Part shown: in pieces, positions 28,266 to 36,589 of the stretch | Position numbering within the stretch: position 1 is the stretch's first letter | Layout of the letters: every line of letters starts with the position of its first letter | NCBI RefSeq assembly: GCF_008806755.1 | Contig: NZ_WAAU01000037.1 | Location: 1 to 64,000, forward strand | From: Tenacibaculum aiptasiae | Lineage (GTDB): Bacteria; Bacteroidota; Bacteroidia; Flavobacteriales; Flavobacteriaceae | Reading direction: 5' to 3' | DNA length: 64,000 bases | Notes under the pieces: generated by a model | What the model was told of the DNA's origin: nothing | The model's input: only the letters and a program-made list of their open reading frames with translations | The model's database searches: none | Program-made: the position numbers and the translations under genes

Positions 28266-29396
28266 TTATTTTTTTGCTGTGCTTTTATTTTCTGAAAATA
28301 TTTTGACTGGCATTCCTGCATAAGCCCCTGCAACTGGTTTATTCACTAATTCTTCTCCATTTGCTAACCCTTTTATCACTACTGTATTTTCATTAAAGTG
28401 AACTGGGTTAATTTCAATTAAGTCTAAAACATTATTCCTTACCACATACACTGCTTTATTTTCAACTAACAATTTTCTATTTATCTCTATCGCTTCTTTT
28501 TCTGATTTAACAGGTACATTTGCTTCTAAGTACATTCCTTCTCTTAAATCCTTTCCTTTTACTTCTATAAATACTTGAACTGTTTGTGAAGCTTGATCTA
28601 TTTTTCCATTAATTCTAGAAACTTTTCCTTTCCAAACCTTTGTTTTTTCTAAGTTATGTAACGCTACTAGCTTACCTACTTCTAAAACATCTACCAATCC
28701 TCCATTTACCGATAATGCTAATTCAAATACAGAATTATCAATGAACTCTCCCATTTTTTGTCCTGATCTTACCAAAGTTCCGTTGGTTACCAAAGCCTCT
28801 GTTAAAACTCCATTAAAAGGAGCTCTAATGTTGTACTTTCCTAATCTTGCTTCTAGATTTTTGATAGTATAAAATGTGGTATAAATATTTCTTCCTGTTA
28901 TAAAATACTTCTCTTTATCTGACTTTGGTATTGGAAGTGGTTGTACTGTTTTATTAATATCAAAGTTTTTCAAGTAAGTATTCCAGCTTTCAAATGAGTC
29001 TGGGTAGTCTAAACGCATGTCTGGCATTATTGAAGCTATTAAATTTTGCAACGAACTTCTTTGAGATTGAATAGATGCATAAAACTCTTGATTATTAATT
29101 TTTAAAAGTGTTTGTCCTTTTTTATAAGATACTCCTACTCTAAAATCTTTTCCAGTAGTTTGTAAAACTCCTTGTACTTCAGAGTAAATATCTACTTTAT
29201 TTTTAGCTACTAAATTTCCATTTGCTGAAATATCAATCGCTACATCTCCATTTTTTACCTCTTTTACAAAAACAGTTTTTTCTACTTTTGTTACTTTTTG
29301 TTCTGGTACTTTTTTACTGTTTTTTAAATAGTTTGATATTAAAAATGCTAATCCTAACACCACTATTCCTGCCACTACAATAATTACTTTCCTCAT
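28266..29396 (-). CDS. Periplasmic adaptor (membrane fusion) protein of the RND pump
   Basis: 376 residues. An N-terminal anchor helix (VIIVVAGIVVLGLAFLISNY) is followed by a lipoyl half-motif (NKVDIYSEVQGVLQTTGKDF), an unusually long hairpin region around 120-175, the second lipoyl half (YNIRAPFNGVLTEALVTNGT, near 190) and beta-barrel and proximal domains (EVKGKDLREGMYLEANVPVK). It joins the RND pump to the TolC channel. It is 10 bp after marR. Confidence 0.93.
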   Translation of the reverse strand: MRKVIIVVAGIVVLGLAFLISNYLKNSKKVPEQKVTKVEKTVFVKEVKNGDVAIDISANGNLVAKNKVDIYSEVQGVLQTTGKDFRVGVSYKKGQTLLKINNQEFYASIQSQRSSLQNLIASIMPDMRLDYPDSFESWNTYLKNFDINKTVQPLPIPKSDKEKYFITGRNIYTTFYTIKNLEARLGKYNIRAPFNGVLTEALVTNGTLVRSGQKMGEFIDNSVFELALSVNGGLVDVLEVGKLVALHNLEKTKVWKGKVSRINGKIDQASQTVQVFIEVKGKDLREGMYLEANVPVKSEKEAIEINRKLLVENKAVYVVRNNVLDLIEINPVHFNENTVVIKGLANGEELVNKPVAGAYAGMPVKIFSENKSTAKK

Positions 29397-29406
29397 GTTT
29401 TATATT

Positions 29407-29862
29407 TTAGTTGTCACTACAACTTTTAGCTGATATTTGTATTAAATTTTCTTGTACTTTCTTTATTACATTAATTGTATCTGTTATTTCTTTTTTTGAA
29501 ATATTTTCTTGCAAGGATGTTACAAAGTCTTCCATTATTGGTATTGTTTCTTTAAGTAACTGCTCACCTTTTTTTGTTAAATGAATATGATTTATTCTTC
29601 TATCCGATTTCGATGGGATTCTCGCTACCAAACTTTTCTTTTCCATAGTATTTATCAGCCTAGTCAAAGAGGTCTTGTCTCTACCTGTTAAAAAAGCTAG
29701 CTCCTGTTGTGGCACTCCATTCTTTTCTTCTAACTTTTTTAAAAGAACCCATTGTATTTTGGTTAAATTTATTTTCCTTTCATAAAACATATCTTGAATA
29801 TGATTATCTATCATTTTCATTGTCTTTCCTAACCAAGGCGCTAGTGTTTTCTCTAAATCCAT
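29407..29862 (-). CDS. MarR family transcriptional regulator of the efflux operon
   Basis: 151 residues with a winged helix-turn-helix core: LTKIQWVLLKKLEEKNG, then QQELAFLTGRDKTSLTRLIN as the recognition region, and a wing with PSKSDRRINHIHLTKKG. MarR repressors bind palindromes overlapping their own promoters and let go when a ligand binds. As first gene of the pump operon, with an 18-bp perfect palindrome 46 bp upstream of its start codon, it very likely auto-regulates the operon. The inducer is unknown. Confidence 0.93.
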   Translation of the reverse strand: MDLEKTLAPWLGKTMKMIDNHIQDMFYERKINLTKIQWVLLKKLEEKNGVPQQELAFLTGRDKTSLTRLINTMEKKSLVARIPSKSDRRINHIHLTKKGEQLLKETIPIMEDFVTSLQENISKKEITDTINVIKKVQENLIQISAKSCSDN

Positions 29863-29884
29863 ATTCCCGTTCCTTTATTAGACG

Positions 29885-29892
29885 CAAAGTTA
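29885..29892 (-). promoter_or_regulatory. Candidate promoter -7 element of the efflux operon
   Basis: The minus strand reads TAACTTTG (TAnnTTTG), 22 bp upstream of marR. No -33 TTTG at 19 bp; the palindrome at 29909-29926 occupies that zone. Confidence 0.5.
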
Positions 29893-29908
29893 AATTAAAA
29901 GATTAATT

Positions 29909-29926
29909 TAGTTGCATATGCAACTA
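29909..29926. promoter_or_regulatory. 18-bp perfect palindrome, probable MarR operator
   Basis: TAGTTGCATATGCAACTA is its own reverse complement. It lies 16 bp upstream of the -7 element of the marR operon, where a bound dimer would block RNA polymerase. Size and TTGCA...TGCAA form fit known MarR operators. Two copies of GTTAACTTT (29927-29935 and 29947-29955, 20 bp apart) follow it and may contribute. Confidence 0.7.
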
Positions 29927-29962
29927 GTTAACTTTCTGTTAAAATTGTTAACTTTAAAAATA

Positions 29963-30355
29963 CTACTCTTTATTCCATTGCTCCATCCAATTACTCATTG
30001 CTTCTTTCAATTCTTTTTTAATTTTTGAATTATATTTTTTTAATTGAATTCCTGATAAAACTTCCTCTAACTTTAAATACTCTTCCTTCCCTACTGCTTT
30101 CATTTTATTTCGAATACTAAACATTGATGAATTCTCTATAACTTTCTTCCTTGCTTTAAAAGCATCTAAATTGATTCTAAAAATTTCTTTTGTTTGTTCT
30201 TCAGACAGACTTAACTTATCCTTCATTAAATCTGTTTTCTTTTTAGCCATTTCTTCTGCTGGAATTGCTTTAAACTTTTCCAATTTCGACTGACTAAAAC
30301 CTATAGTTGAAATCATCAATACAATTACAATCGTTATTTTCTTTAATACTTTCAT
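29963..30355 (-). CDS. Small secreted helical protein (Spy/CpxP-like layout)
   Basis: 130 residues. Signal peptide ends at IGFSQ. The mature part is charged and helical with KLSLSEEQTKEIFRINLDAF, the 'LSEEQ' pattern seen in Spy/CpxP-type periplasmic chaperones and in many small flavobacterial proteins located next to regulators. It lies downstream of the LytTR response regulator on the same strand, with its own -7 element at 30385-30392. A periplasmic stress or sensor-modulating role is possible but not shown. A similar protein is at 49426-49818. Confidence 0.65.
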   Translation of the reverse strand: MKVLKKITIVIVLMISTIGFSQSKLEKFKAIPAEEMAKKKTDLMKDKLSLSEEQTKEIFRINLDAFKARKKVIENSSMFSIRNKMKAVGKEEYLKLEEVLSGIQLKKYNSKIKKELKEAMSNWMEQWNKE

Positions 30356-30384
30356 CTTGTTCGTTATTTATCATAATTATCAAG

Positions 30385-30392
30385 CAAAAGTA
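30385..30392 (-). promoter_or_regulatory. Candidate promoter -7 element of the small Spy-like gene
   Basis: The minus strand reads TACTTTTG (TAnnTTTG), 29 bp upstream of the start codon. No TTTG at the -33 spacing. Confidence 0.4.
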
Positions 30393-30425
30393 TTTTAGAG
30401 GCATAAATAAAGAAGAATCTGTTAT

Positions 30426-30456
30426 ACCAACTCTTAAAATGTATAGACAAACTGGT
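30426..30456 (-). repeat. Possible LytTR-type direct repeat upstream of the small Spy-like gene
   Basis: Minus-strand 9-mers CCAGTTTGT and AGAGTTGGT share AGTTnGT and lie 21 bp apart, the spacing known for LytTR/AgrA half-sites (9-bp repeats with a 12-13 bp spacer). They are 34 bp or more upstream of the -7 box, on the activator side. A LytTR response regulator is encoded immediately upstream. Confidence 0.35.
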
Positions 30457-30457
30457 T

Positions 30458-31159
30458 TTAAACTCCTAATCTTTTTAAAATAGCAGCCTTGTATGTTTCA
30501 CCTATTGGTAGACGCTCATTATTTACAATAAGTTTGTTTTTTTGATGTGAAGACACGTAATCTATATTTACAATATATGAACGGTGAATTCGAAAAAATT
30601 TTACTGAAGATAGTTTTTCTAAAATAGCTTTAAAACTCATTAAGGTAAGTATGGATGAGCTTGAATCGATTGTTTTTATCTTTATATAGTCTTTTAAACC
30701 CTCAATATAAATAATATTTTTAGTTTCTATTTTTACATTTTCATATTCAGATTTTACAAAAATGAAATCGTTTTGAGTTTCATTCGTAATATCTTTTCTT
30801 TGCTTTAACTCATAAAGCTCTCTTGCCTTTGTTATAGCTTTTATAAATCTTGGAAACGGTATTGGTTTTACTAAATAATCGGTAGCATTCAATTCAAAAC
30901 CATCTAAAGCATACTGAGGATAGGCTGTAGTAAAAATAAACTGAGGCAAATTAGATATAGATTTCACTAATTCTAAACCTGTTAAATTTGGCATTTCAAT
31001 ATCTAAAAAAACCAAATCTAAATCGTGTTTTTGCAGTAAAGATAAAGCCTCTAAAGAATTATTGGTTTTAGCTACAATTTCAATATTTCCAACACGTTGA
31101 ACATAGGTTTCAATAATATCTACTGCTAAAGGTTCGTCATCAACTATAATACATCTCAT
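30458..31159 (-). CDS. LytTR family response regulator
   Basis: 233 residues. The receiver domain covers 1-120, with acidic pocket DDE at 7-9 and phospho-acceptor Asp53 in LVFLDIEMPNLTGLEL. The LytTR DNA-binding domain is at about 130-230 (VKIETKNIIYIEGLKDYIKI, KFFRIHRSYIVNIDYVSS). It is paired with the LytS-type kinase 47 bp upstream. Targets are unknown; the direct repeat just downstream is one candidate. Confidence 0.94.
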   Translation of the reverse strand: MRCIIVDDEPLAVDIIETYVQRVGNIEIVAKTNNSLEALSLLQKHDLDLVFLDIEMPNLTGLELVKSISNLPQFIFTTAYPQYALDGFELNATDYLVKPIPFPRFIKAITKARELYELKQRKDITNETQNDFIFVKSEYENVKIETKNIIYIEGLKDYIKIKTIDSSSSILTLMSFKAILEKLSSVKFFRIHRSYIVNIDYVSSHQKNKLIVNNERLPIGETYKAAILKRLGV

Positions 31160-31206
31160 CTATTTTACTTCTTTTAAGTTTTACACAAACTTTAAATTTT
31201 TCTTTA

Positions 31207-32226
31207 TTAACCTATACGTAATTGCAAACTTACCTTGTATAAATTATCCTTATCTGAAATTTCTAATTTATGCTTATTTGGATACAACAATTTTAAACGT
31301 TCTTTTGTATTCTTTAAACCTATACCTGAATTTATATCATCTATTTGTTTTCTATTCTTTACGTTTACACACTCAAATTTAAAGAGAGTATCATCTATAT
31401 CAATAGTTACAATTATTTTTGAGTTTTTTATTGGGTCAATACCGTACTTAAAAGCATTTTCAATAAATGAAATTAACAATAATGGTGGTATTTTTTGATT
31501 GGTAATTTCTCCTGAAACATTTAAAGAAATTCCCTCTTTATCTATTAATCGTAACTTTTGTAGGTTAACATAATTTTCTATGTAGCTAATTTCCTTTTCT
31601 AACAATACAAAATCATCATTTGCCTGATACAACATATATCGCATTAACTCTGATAACATAATAACTGCTTCAGGAGCTTCGTCTGCTTTTTTTACTGTTA
31701 AGGAATAAATACTATTTAATGAATTAAATAAAAAATGTGGATTTATTTGAGATTTTAAAACCTCTAACTCAGTTATTCTTTTCTGACTCTCTATATCTTT
31801 TTTATCTGTTTCATTTTTAGTCCAAGCCAAATATGTTTTAATTACTGCTCCAAGAATTACCAGAATAATATTAAACATTACACTTATTGCAAAACTCTTA
31901 ATAGAAAAATTCTTATAAGCCTCTAAATTTATATTCTGCGGTAATGATTCAAAATAACTTGAAAAATTAAAAGACCTATATATGAAAGCTCCTAGGTAAA
32001 CTACTAACAATACTGTAATTGCATATAAGAAAACCTTCTTTTTAAATAATAACTTTGGAACTAGAACTAAATAATTGATATAAAAGAATACAACACCTAA
32101 AGATATTCTTACAAAAAACGGCAATGGAACTTTTCCTTTATCTAAATAAAGTTGAGTTCCTACAAACAAAATAAATGTTAGCCATATAGAACTATGTATT
32201 AATAAGCGTTTGTTTGCTTTATCCAT
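31207..32226 (-). CDS. LytS-type membrane sensor histidine kinase
   Basis: 339 residues. Four predicted membrane helices occupy the first 140 residues, with little periplasmic sequence. They are followed by a coiled linker and the His_kinase domain: INPHFLFNSLNSIYSL with the phospho-acceptor His at about 163, then an ATP-binding region with PLLLISFIENAFKYGI and NSGIGLKNTKERL. It should phosphorylate the LytTR regulator encoded next. The absence of a large sensor domain suggests it senses the membrane or a partner protein. The broken barrel gene 31 bp upstream lies in the same direction. Confidence 0.92.
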   Translation of the reverse strand: MDKANKRLLIHSSIWLTFILFVGTQLYLDKGKVPLPFFVRISLGVVFFYINYLVLVPKLLFKKKVFLYAITVLLVVYLGAFIYRSFNFSSYFESLPQNINLEAYKNFSIKSFAISVMFNIILVILGAVIKTYLAWTKNETDKKDIESQKRITELEVLKSQINPHFLFNSLNSIYSLTVKKADEAPEAVIMLSELMRYMLYQANDDFVLLEKEISYIENYVNLQKLRLIDKEGISLNVSGEITNQKIPPLLLISFIENAFKYGIDPIKNSKIIVTIDIDDTLFKFECVNVKNRKQIDDINSGIGLKNTKERLKLLYPNKHKLEISDKDNLYKVSLQLRIG

Positions 32227-32257
32227 TTCTTTTAAAAATTATCTAGATAAATTTAAC

Positions 32258-33160
32258 CTATTTATTTTTACTTCGTCTCTTTTTTATCAACTCTGATAAA
32301 TCATAGGCAACTCCTATTGAAAAGAAAGGTCTGTTATCTATATCAAAATCGTATAATTCATCTTTGTCTACATCTAATAAAGAATACGTATTACTAAACG
32401 AATAACCTGCATTAGCAGTAGCTCTCCATCCTTTTGCAAACTTATAGCTATAACTAATATTTGCTAAGAAATTTCTAAACTGAATTTTTTGAGCTTCTTC
32501 TCCATTAAAAATTGGACTGTTACTTCCCGATAAATTCGAATAAAAACCTTGCTGTCTTGCTTCTATCCTAAAACTATTTTTCTTATTTAAATTATAATTG
32601 AAAAAAGTACTAGGAAAACCAATTCCATATGAAAATCTTTCATTTAATATTTGTCTAAAACTTATAAATGGAATCACACCCGGTTTTCCTGATAAAGTAG
32701 CATAGGCCACCCCAAAAATCATAACACTTCCTTTCTTAAAATTCCCCCATCGTTTTGTTGCTAATAAAGCTCCATTTAGTAATAAATCTTCTGAACTTAA
32801 ACTTCCTTTAAGATTTGAAGAAATAGTTGGATTTACTCTTGCTGTTAAAAGCCATTGTTTTTTCAATGGGTAACTATAAGACAATGCATATGATAGATTA
32901 TAAAAAGTTTCTATCTCTTTTGTATCAAATGGATAACTCTTATTATAATTCAGTACTGAATAATCAAGTCCAATAGAATTGGTTATAAATCCCTTTCCTA
33001 CTTTTACTGGAATATTAGCACGAATTTCTGTACTATTAAAATCGAAATCTTTACTACTTGGCGAGTATTTATGCTCAATACTAAATAAATCTGGTTGCTG
33101 CTAACTATAACAAGATCCTATTACACTTAGAAAAAACACAGCGTTTATTACTTTTCTCAT
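32258..33160 (-). pseudogene. Outer-membrane beta-barrel gene (DUF6268-like) broken by an early amber codon
   Basis: From an ATG at 33160 the frame reads a signal peptide (MRKVINAVFFLSVIGSCYS), then TAG at 33103-33101 (codon 20). It continues open and barrel-like through QQPDLFSIEHKYSPSSKDFD and on to the natural stop at 32258, 300 codons in all. The only defect visible is this one codon: CAG (Gln) to TAG would explain it, since the next codons are CAG-CAA. The shorter frame from 32884 starts at TTG inside a strand and is not a credible start. The protein looks like DUF6268, outer-membrane barrels often found next to LytTR systems (recollection). It sits 31 bp before the kinase gene. Because the rest is intact, the lesion is recent, or a sequencing error. 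Confidence 0.8.
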
Positions 33161-33172
33161 TGATGGCTACTT

Positions 33173-33240
33173 AAAAATTAAGCCTCAAACCTATAATTAC
33201 TATACAGCATAATGAAAAAAATTATACTGGCTTAATTTTT
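33173..33240. repeat. 68-bp element with 12-bp terminal inverted repeats
   Basis: AAAAATTAAGCC (33173-33184) is the exact reverse complement of GGCTTAATTTTT (33229-33240). An inner pair TATAATT (33192-33198) and AATTATA (33220-33226) continues the symmetry. It sits in the promoter region of the broken barrel gene and contains its -7 candidate. It could be a long hairpin, a degenerate terminator or a MITE-like remnant. Confidence 0.55.
33186..33193 (-). promoter_or_regulatory. Candidate promoter -7 element of the barrel/LytS/LytTR unit
   Basis: The minus strand reads TAGGTTTG (TAnnTTTG), 25 bp upstream of the ATG at 33160. It lies within the 68-bp inverted-repeat element. Confidence 0.4.
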
Positions 33241-33265
33241 CAATAGATGAACCATCATTTTTTAT

Positions 33266-33300
33266 CTACAAAAAACCCGAAGAACTTAATCTTCGGGTTT
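33266..33300 (-). terminator. Terminator after the DUF4249 gene
   Basis: AAACCCGAAGA (33273-33283) pairs with TCTTCGGGTTT (33290-33300). On the minus strand it is followed by a T run. It starts 13 bp after the DUF4249 stop codon. Confidence 0.85.
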
Positions 33301-33313
33301 ATTTTATCATTTT

Positions 33314-34141
33314 TTAATTAATTGTGTAGACATCATTGACTGTTTCACTCAATCTGAAATATCCAAACACCTCTTCATTACTATCATTTATATTAATACA
33401 ATTCCCTTTTACGCGAGCTGGTGTGGTTTGAAATGGTCCTCCTTGCCCAAGTTGTTCTATTAATAAATCTATGTAGTTATAATATCGTCTTGAAATTCCT
33501 TGAAGACTTAAAGTAACTGTTCCTCCTTTAACTAAATCCTCATCTTCATATTCGATAAAATTCTGATTACCATCTGTAAATTCATCTTTTAAAGTTTCTA
33601 AATCAGGAATTGCTAAATTTGATGCTTGAAATACTCCAAGATAATAGTTAGCGATATCTTTAGGATCATCAAAATATACTTTTAATTTAATTTCATCATC
33701 TCCTCCTATCGATGGAACTGCTTCTTGTTCTATATTCTTAATACCTACAACTGAAATTAATGTTTCTGTGGCTCTATAAGTTTTTCCGTCGTAAAGTACT
33801 TCTAATTCGTATTCGTCATTCAATACTGGATTAAATGTTCCTATGGTATAATTTCCATTATTTTGATTTGTAAATGTAAAGACCTCTCCAGTATTAGTAT
33901 TCGTTACTTGAACTTGAGCATTTAAAACTGGCTTATTGGGTTCGTTTGAAAAATATTCAGTTGATGTACTCAATTTAATAGTCTGATTTACTCCCGATGT
34001 TCCTTTTTCCCATAAAATAGAAGCTTCTATTACCAAACGTTCTCCTCCATTTGGAACACTAACATTTACTACTTCTGTACAAGCATAAAACAAATTAATA
34101 ATAAGAATGATTACAACTGATTTTATAATTAACTTTTTCAT
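33314..34141 (-). CDS. DUF4249 family lipoprotein, partner of the TonB receptor
   Basis: 275 residues with a lipoprotein signal peptide (INLFYAC, Cys21). The ERLVIEASILWEKGTSGVN start, the VLNAQVQVTNTNTGEVFTF strand and LNDEYELEVLYDGKTYRATE match DUF4249, a beta-rich surface lipoprotein family of Bacteroidota usually encoded right after a TonB receptor. Here the gap is 4 bp, so it probably acts with the receptor at the outer membrane, perhaps as a SusD-like accessory. The substrate is unknown. Confidence 0.85.
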   Translation of the reverse strand: MKKLIIKSVVIILIINLFYACTEVVNVSVPNGGERLVIEASILWEKGTSGVNQTIKLSTSTEYFSNEPNKPVLNAQVQVTNTNTGEVFTFTNQNNGNYTIGTFNPVLNDEYELEVLYDGKTYRATETLISVVGIKNIEQEAVPSIGGDDEIKLKVYFDDPKDIANYYLGVFQASNLAIPDLETLKDEFTDGNQNFIEYEDEDLVKGGTVTLSLQGISRRYYNYIDLLIEQLGQGGPFQTTPARVKGNCININDSNEEVFGYFRLSETVNDVYTIN

Positions 34142-34145
34142 TTTC

Positions 34146-36515
34146 TTAAAATTTAAAATTATAACTCACTGAAGGAATAATACCAAAAATGGTAGTCTGC
34201 GTAGCTTCATTAGCTCCTGTTGTAGCATTTTGTCCAAAACTTATGGAAGCCGCATTATTACGATTATAAATATTATAAATACTAAATACCCATTCTCCTT
34301 TCCATTTCCTATTCTTGTTTTTTCTTGGAGTTAATGTTGCAGAAACATCTAATCGATGATAAGCAGGTAATCTACTTGCATTTCTTTCGCTATACGTAGG
34401 TATGGATAATCCTTGATAATTAAATTGACCATTAGGATATGTTACTGGTCTACCCGTTTGAAAAATAAAATTAGATCCAAAGCTCCATTTTTCATTCAAT
34501 TTATAGTTTCCTGTAAACGAAACATCATGAGTTCTATCATAAGCTGTGTTATACCAGTTACCATTATTAATTCCTAATCCACCAGAAGCATTCCCAGGTG
34601 CTCTTTGCTGTGCTTTTGACAAGGTATATGATAGCCATCCTGTAAAATTCCCTTGGTTTTTTCTCAATAACATTTCTAATCCGTAAGAACGCATTTCACC
34701 AATTAAAATCTCACGTTCTATATTGTTTTGCGCTATTAAATCTGCTCCATCGATATAATCTACTCGGTTATTTACTGTTTTATAATACACCTCTGTTTCT
34801 ATAGAGTACATATTATTTTTAAAATTCCTGAAATACCCCAAAGCATATTGATCTGCTAACTGTGGTTTTAAAAATTTACCACTTGGCGCCCATACATCTA
34901 AAGGTGTTGCCGAAGTTGTATTGGATATTAAATGTAAATATTGTGCTGTACGGTTATAACTTGCTTTTAACGAAGATTTATTATTTAGTTGATACGATAA
35001 GGCAAATCTTGGTTCAAAATTACCAAATGAGGCTATTGTTTTTCCACTTGAATAATTAATTTCTCCAATAGCTTCTGCTCGCTCATAAATACCTAATTCT
35101 GAATTATACACTACTGGCAAATCATTTTGATACTCATTTAATGTTTGGGCTCCTAAACGATAAAAAGTACTATAACGTAATCCATACATAGTGGTTAACT
35201 TATCTGTAATTTTATGCTCTAAACTTGCATAAACCCCGCCTTCAAAAGCACTTTTATCATCTAATTTTCTAGAATTTATACCAGAAGCTTCGTTTAATGG
35301 ATTTAACTCTCCGGGATTAAATTGGTAATAAATTCCGCTAAGCCCAAAATTGAACTTCATTTTATCACTCGCATAATAGCCAACATCGTATTTCAAATTA
35401 TAGTTATTAATATTCGACTTCCAATCTAAGCCTTGCATATCAAGCTTCAAAGCATAATTATATCTACTGTAGATTACTGATAAATTTGAAAATAACTTAT
35501 CATTAAAAATATGGTTCCATCGTAAGTTTCCTGAAATGTTTCCATATGAATTAGAAAACCTCTTAGCTAAACTAAAATCGTCTTGCCCTAAATATCCTGA
35601 CAAAAACATTCTATTCTTGCTATCAATCTTATAGTTTGTTTTAAAATTAAGATCGTAAAAACTAGCACTATTACTATTATTTGCCAGTTTTAAAAATAAA
35701 TGTGCGTATGATGCTCTACCTGATAACAAAAACGAACCTTTATCTTTAAATGTAGGACCCTCTGCTGTTAACCTACTCGATATTGCTCCAATACCTCCTG
35801 TAAGCGCAAATCGCTTGCTATTCCCTTCTTTTTGACGGATATCTAACACTGAAGAAACACGGCCTCCAAACTGCGCTGGAATCCCACCTTTGTATAGTTT
35901 TATATCCTTAATAGCATCACTATTAAACACCGAAAAGAATCCAAATAAATGCGATGAATTGTAAATAATTGCTTCATCTAACAGCACTAAATTTTGGTCT
36001 TCTGCACCACCACGCACATTAAATCCTGAAGCTCCTTCTCCTGAATTTGTTACTCCTGGTAAAAGCTGAATTGATTTAATAATATCTACTTCTCCCATTA
36101 CAGCGGGGATCTGCTTAATTGTTTTAGTAGATAATTTTGTAACGCTCATTTGAGGTGTTCGTATATTCGTTTTCTTTAACCCTTCCGAATTAATCACAAC
36201 CTCGTCTAACTGTGAAGTATCTTCTTGTAATTCAAAATTGAGTTTTAAATTACTATTTAGTGATACTTCTTTTTCAACCGTCGTAAATCCTAAATAAGAA
36301 ATTATCAAAGTATAATTTCCTTTGGGAACCGTTAACGAATAAAAACCATATTCGTTTGCTGAAACCCCTAAATTGGTTCCTTTTAAAAGAACAGTAGCTC
36401 CTGTTAATGTTTCTCCGTTTGTTTCAGATTTTAACGTTCCGCTGATTGTTATTTTTTCTTGAGCAAAGCTTAAAAAAGATGTAAAAAATATTACACAAAA
36501 AATGAATTTCTTCAT
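34146..36515 (-). CDS. TonB-dependent receptor with carboxypeptidase-regulatory-like N-terminal domain
   Basis: 789 residues. Signal peptide (ending SFAQ), then a CarboxypepD_reg-like domain at about 22-105 (ISGTLKSETNGETLTGATVL, IISYLGFTTVEKEVSL). The plug is at about 120-235 (QLLPGVTNSGEGASGFNVRGG, ending AQFGGRVSSVLDIRQ), followed by the barrel ending SYNFKF. It lacks the STN domain, so it is probably regulated otherwise. The membrane LytTR regulator encoded upstream and the direct repeat at 36590-36628 in its promoter region are candidates. It is co-transcribed with the DUF4249 lipoprotein. Confidence 0.92.
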   Translation of the reverse strand: MKKFIFCVIFFTSFLSFAQEKITISGTLKSETNGETLTGATVLLKGTNLGVSANEYGFYSLTVPKGNYTLIISYLGFTTVEKEVSLNSNLKLNFELQEDTSQLDEVVINSEGLKKTNIRTPQMSVTKLSTKTIKQIPAVMGEVDIIKSIQLLPGVTNSGEGASGFNVRGGAEDQNLVLLDEAIIYNSSHLFGFFSVFNSDAIKDIKLYKGGIPAQFGGRVSSVLDIRQKEGNSKRFALTGGIGAISSRLTAEGPTFKDKGSFLLSGRASYAHLFLKLANNSNSASFYDLNFKTNYKIDSKNRMFLSGYLGQDDFSLAKRFSNSYGNISGNLRWNHIFNDKLFSNLSVIYSRYNYALKLDMQGLDWKSNINNYNLKYDVGYYASDKMKFNFGLSGIYYQFNPGELNPLNEASGINSRKLDDKSAFEGGVYASLEHKITDKLTTMYGLRYSTFYRLGAQTLNEYQNDLPVVYNSELGIYERAEAIGEINYSSGKTIASFGNFEPRFALSYQLNNKSSLKASYNRTAQYLHLISNTTSATPLDVWAPSGKFLKPQLADQYALGYFRNFKNNMYSIETEVYYKTVNNRVDYIDGADLIAQNNIEREILIGEMRSYGLEMLLRKNQGNFTGWLSYTLSKAQQRAPGNASGGLGINNGNWYNTAYDRTHDVSFTGNYKLNEKWSFGSNFIFQTGRPVTYPNGQFNYQGLSIPTYSERNASRLPAYHRLDVSATLTPRKNKNRKWKGEWVFSIYNIYNRNNAASISFGQNATTGANEATQTTIFGIIPSVSYNFKF

Positions 36516-36549
36516 AAAAGTTTAAATGTTTTTATTGGTTTAAAATCAT

Positions 36550-36557
36550 CAAACATA
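36550..36557 (-). promoter_or_regulatory. Candidate promoter -7 element of the TonB receptor/DUF4249 operon
   Basis: The minus strand reads TATGTTTG (TAnnTTTG), 34 bp upstream of the receptor start. It has no -33 TTTG, as expected if an activator is needed. Confidence 0.5.
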
Positions 36558-36589
36558 ACGAGAAGAAATTGTTTGTATTTGCCCGTATA

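Noticed and set aside
23763..29862. Heavy-metal (CusCBA-type) efflux system
   Set aside because: No methionine-rich metal-binding motifs are evident, and control is by MarR, more typical of drug or phenolic-compound pumps.
32258..32884. A 208-residue barrel gene starting at 32884
   Set aside because: The start is a TTG inside a beta strand. The frame continues upstream to a signal peptide at 33160 with one TAG, so I treat the whole as one broken gene.
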